5,339 nt of DNA from an uncultured Bacilli bacterium. Its GTDB lineage: Bacteria; Bacillota_I; Bacilli_A; RF39; UBA660. Below are positions 5,103 to 5,339 of this stretch, piece by piece. Position numbers and translations under genes: made by a program. Numbering within the stretch: the stretch's first letter is position 1; every line of letters starts with the position of its first letter. Below the pieces are notes generated by a model. The model did no database searches, was not told the origin of the DNA, and was given only the letters and a program-made list of their open reading frames with translations. The DNA lies in assembly GCA_944331725.1 (NCBI GenBank), contig CALVJE010000115.1, positions 1-5,339 of the forward strand, read 5' to 3'.

Positions 5103-5201
5103 TTAAAATATATAATAAAGCTCAAAAGTTCGAGCAAATTCTTCTCTGGTGCCGTTGAGGAAGTTATCTACAACTTTTACCAAAGGTAATTGATATATGA
5201 A
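5103..5201 (-). pseudogene. Possible C-terminal remnant of a lost gene (32-codon open stretch)
   Basis: On the minus strand, between TGA at 5204-5202 and TAA at 5105-5103, the frame reads LVKVVDNFLNGT, then REEFARTFELYYIF, a protein-like amphipathic helical sequence. Several codons (TTC, CTC, AAC, GGC, ACC, CGA) are G/C-ending, unlike the A/T-ending codons elsewhere in this window. That suggests a transferred fragment rather than chance. There is no ATG and no ribosome binding site; a TTG at 5183 is the only possible start. I do not recognise the family. It could be chance open frame inside a leader RNA. Confidence 0.25.
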
Positions 5202-5216
5202 TCAATCACTACATAC

Positions 5217-5245
5217 ATTATAATACTTTTGTTACTATTTGGGAA
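5217..5245 (-). promoter_or_regulatory. Candidate leftward promoter
   Basis: On the minus strand TTCCCA (5245-5240, 4 of 6 to TTGACA), a 17-base spacer and a perfect TATAAT (5222-5217) make a reasonable sigma-A promoter. Transcription would start near 5210 and reach the TTG start of the broken AlbA gene after a leader of about 270 bases. That leader carries the remnant, two inverted repeats and the 11-bp repeats. Its -35 lies back to back with the rightward promoter. Confidence 0.5.
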
Positions 5246-5295
5246 TAGTTTTTATGCAAGAAAAATGATATAATTATCTAAACAACAAATAGTAA
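5232..5295. repeat. 10-bp inverted repeats enclosing the rightward promoter
   Basis: TTACTATTTG (5232-5241) and CAAATAGTAA (5286-5295) are exact reverse complements separated by 44 bases that contain the rightward promoter. A third AATAGT half-site at 5244-5249 pairs locally with ACTATT at 5234-5239. The arrangement fits a multi-half-site operator controlling divergent promoters. A small invertible promoter is a less likely alternative. Confidence 0.6.
5246..5274 (+). promoter_or_regulatory. Rightward promoter with perfect extended -10
   Basis: TGATATAAT (5266-5274) is a consensus extended -10 (TGn plus TATAAT). The -35 region at 17 bases (5246-5251, TAGTTT) is weak. Transcription would begin near 5281, only about 20 bases before a strong terminator hairpin, so the product is either a tiny RNA or the attenuated leader of a gene beyond the window. 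Confidence 0.6.
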
Positions 5296-5301
5296 TTTAC
5301 C

Positions 5302-5332
5302 AAAAAGATTGTCAGTAATGACAGTCTTTTTT
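5302..5332 (+). terminator. Strong rightward intrinsic terminator
   Basis: AAAAAGATTGTCA (5302-5314) pairs with TGACAGTCTTTTT (5319-5331) through one G-U wobble, with a GTAA loop and a T6 run (5327-5332). The GTAA tetraloop-like loop and long stem make it an efficient terminator. It lies about 20 bases after the predicted start of the rightward transcript, and no rightward gene precedes it in the 1.7 kb to its left. Confidence 0.85.
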
Positions 5333-5339
5333 GTACGAC

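Noticed and set aside
5189..5206. FNR/CRP-type site (ATTGAT-N6-ATCAAT)
   Set aside because: The spacer is 6 bases rather than the 4 of an FNR box, and the arms are short and A/T-rich; not distinguishable from chance.
5103..5210. T-box, tRNA or known riboswitch in the leader of the AlbA gene
   Set aside because: Several short hairpins are possible, but I see no T-box sequence, tRNA cloverleaf or recognised riboswitch core.

Overview
The window looks like chromosome of a very AT-rich, endospore-forming Firmicute (Clostridia or a related gut lineage). This rests on the strong A/T bias, AGGAGG-type ribosome binding sites, two CotF-type spore coat genes, and intrinsic hairpin-plus-T terminators. 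I cannot name a genus from the sequence.

Left part (1-1420). The 3' end of a rightward gene, probably an RNase R-type exoribonuclease (S1 domain plus basic tail), converges on a leftward cluster of three small genes. The two sides share a perfect palindromic terminator at 334-355. In transcription order the leftward cluster is an unrecognised 98-residue protein, a 75-residue coat-like protein and a 105-residue CotF-family coat protein. The last two overlap by 8 bases and look translationally coupled.

Centre (1346-2882). A leftward Fic-family AMPylase-like gene carries an N-terminal inhibitory helix, an intact FIC motif and a C-terminal winged helix. It is bracketed by two same-oriented copies of a ~70 bp sequence. 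Each copy holds two inverted-repeat boxes built on GCACAAT/ATTGTGC. The upstream copy coincides with a good promoter (TTGACA, 17 bp, AAGAAT) for fic. The downstream copy lies between fic and the coat cluster and keeps a weaker version of the same promoter. This is the most interesting signal in the window: a regulatory duplication, or the edges of a removable fic cassette, and possibly the binding sites of the Fic winged helix or of an unseen repressor.

Right-centre (2846-3553). A single rightward gene for a multi-pass membrane protein of the CmpB/'putative ABC-transporter type IV' family has its own extended -10 promoter and a strong terminator, so it is probably a monocistronic unit.

Right part (3612-5339). 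A leftward Schlafen/AlbA_2-type ATP-binding protein gene is broken by three single-base frameshifts, but its sequence is otherwise complete from N-terminal AlbA domain to C-terminal winged helix. It is called a pseudogene, though one break sits in an A6 run and could be slippage. The remaining 400 bases contain no intact gene. They hold an 11-bp tandem repeat, two inverted repeats, a possible leftward coding remnant with less AT-rich codons, divergent promoters inside a 10-bp inverted repeat, and a strong rightward terminator that would end a transcript of only about 50 nt. The pseudogene, remnant and repeats make this end look like a decaying accessory region.
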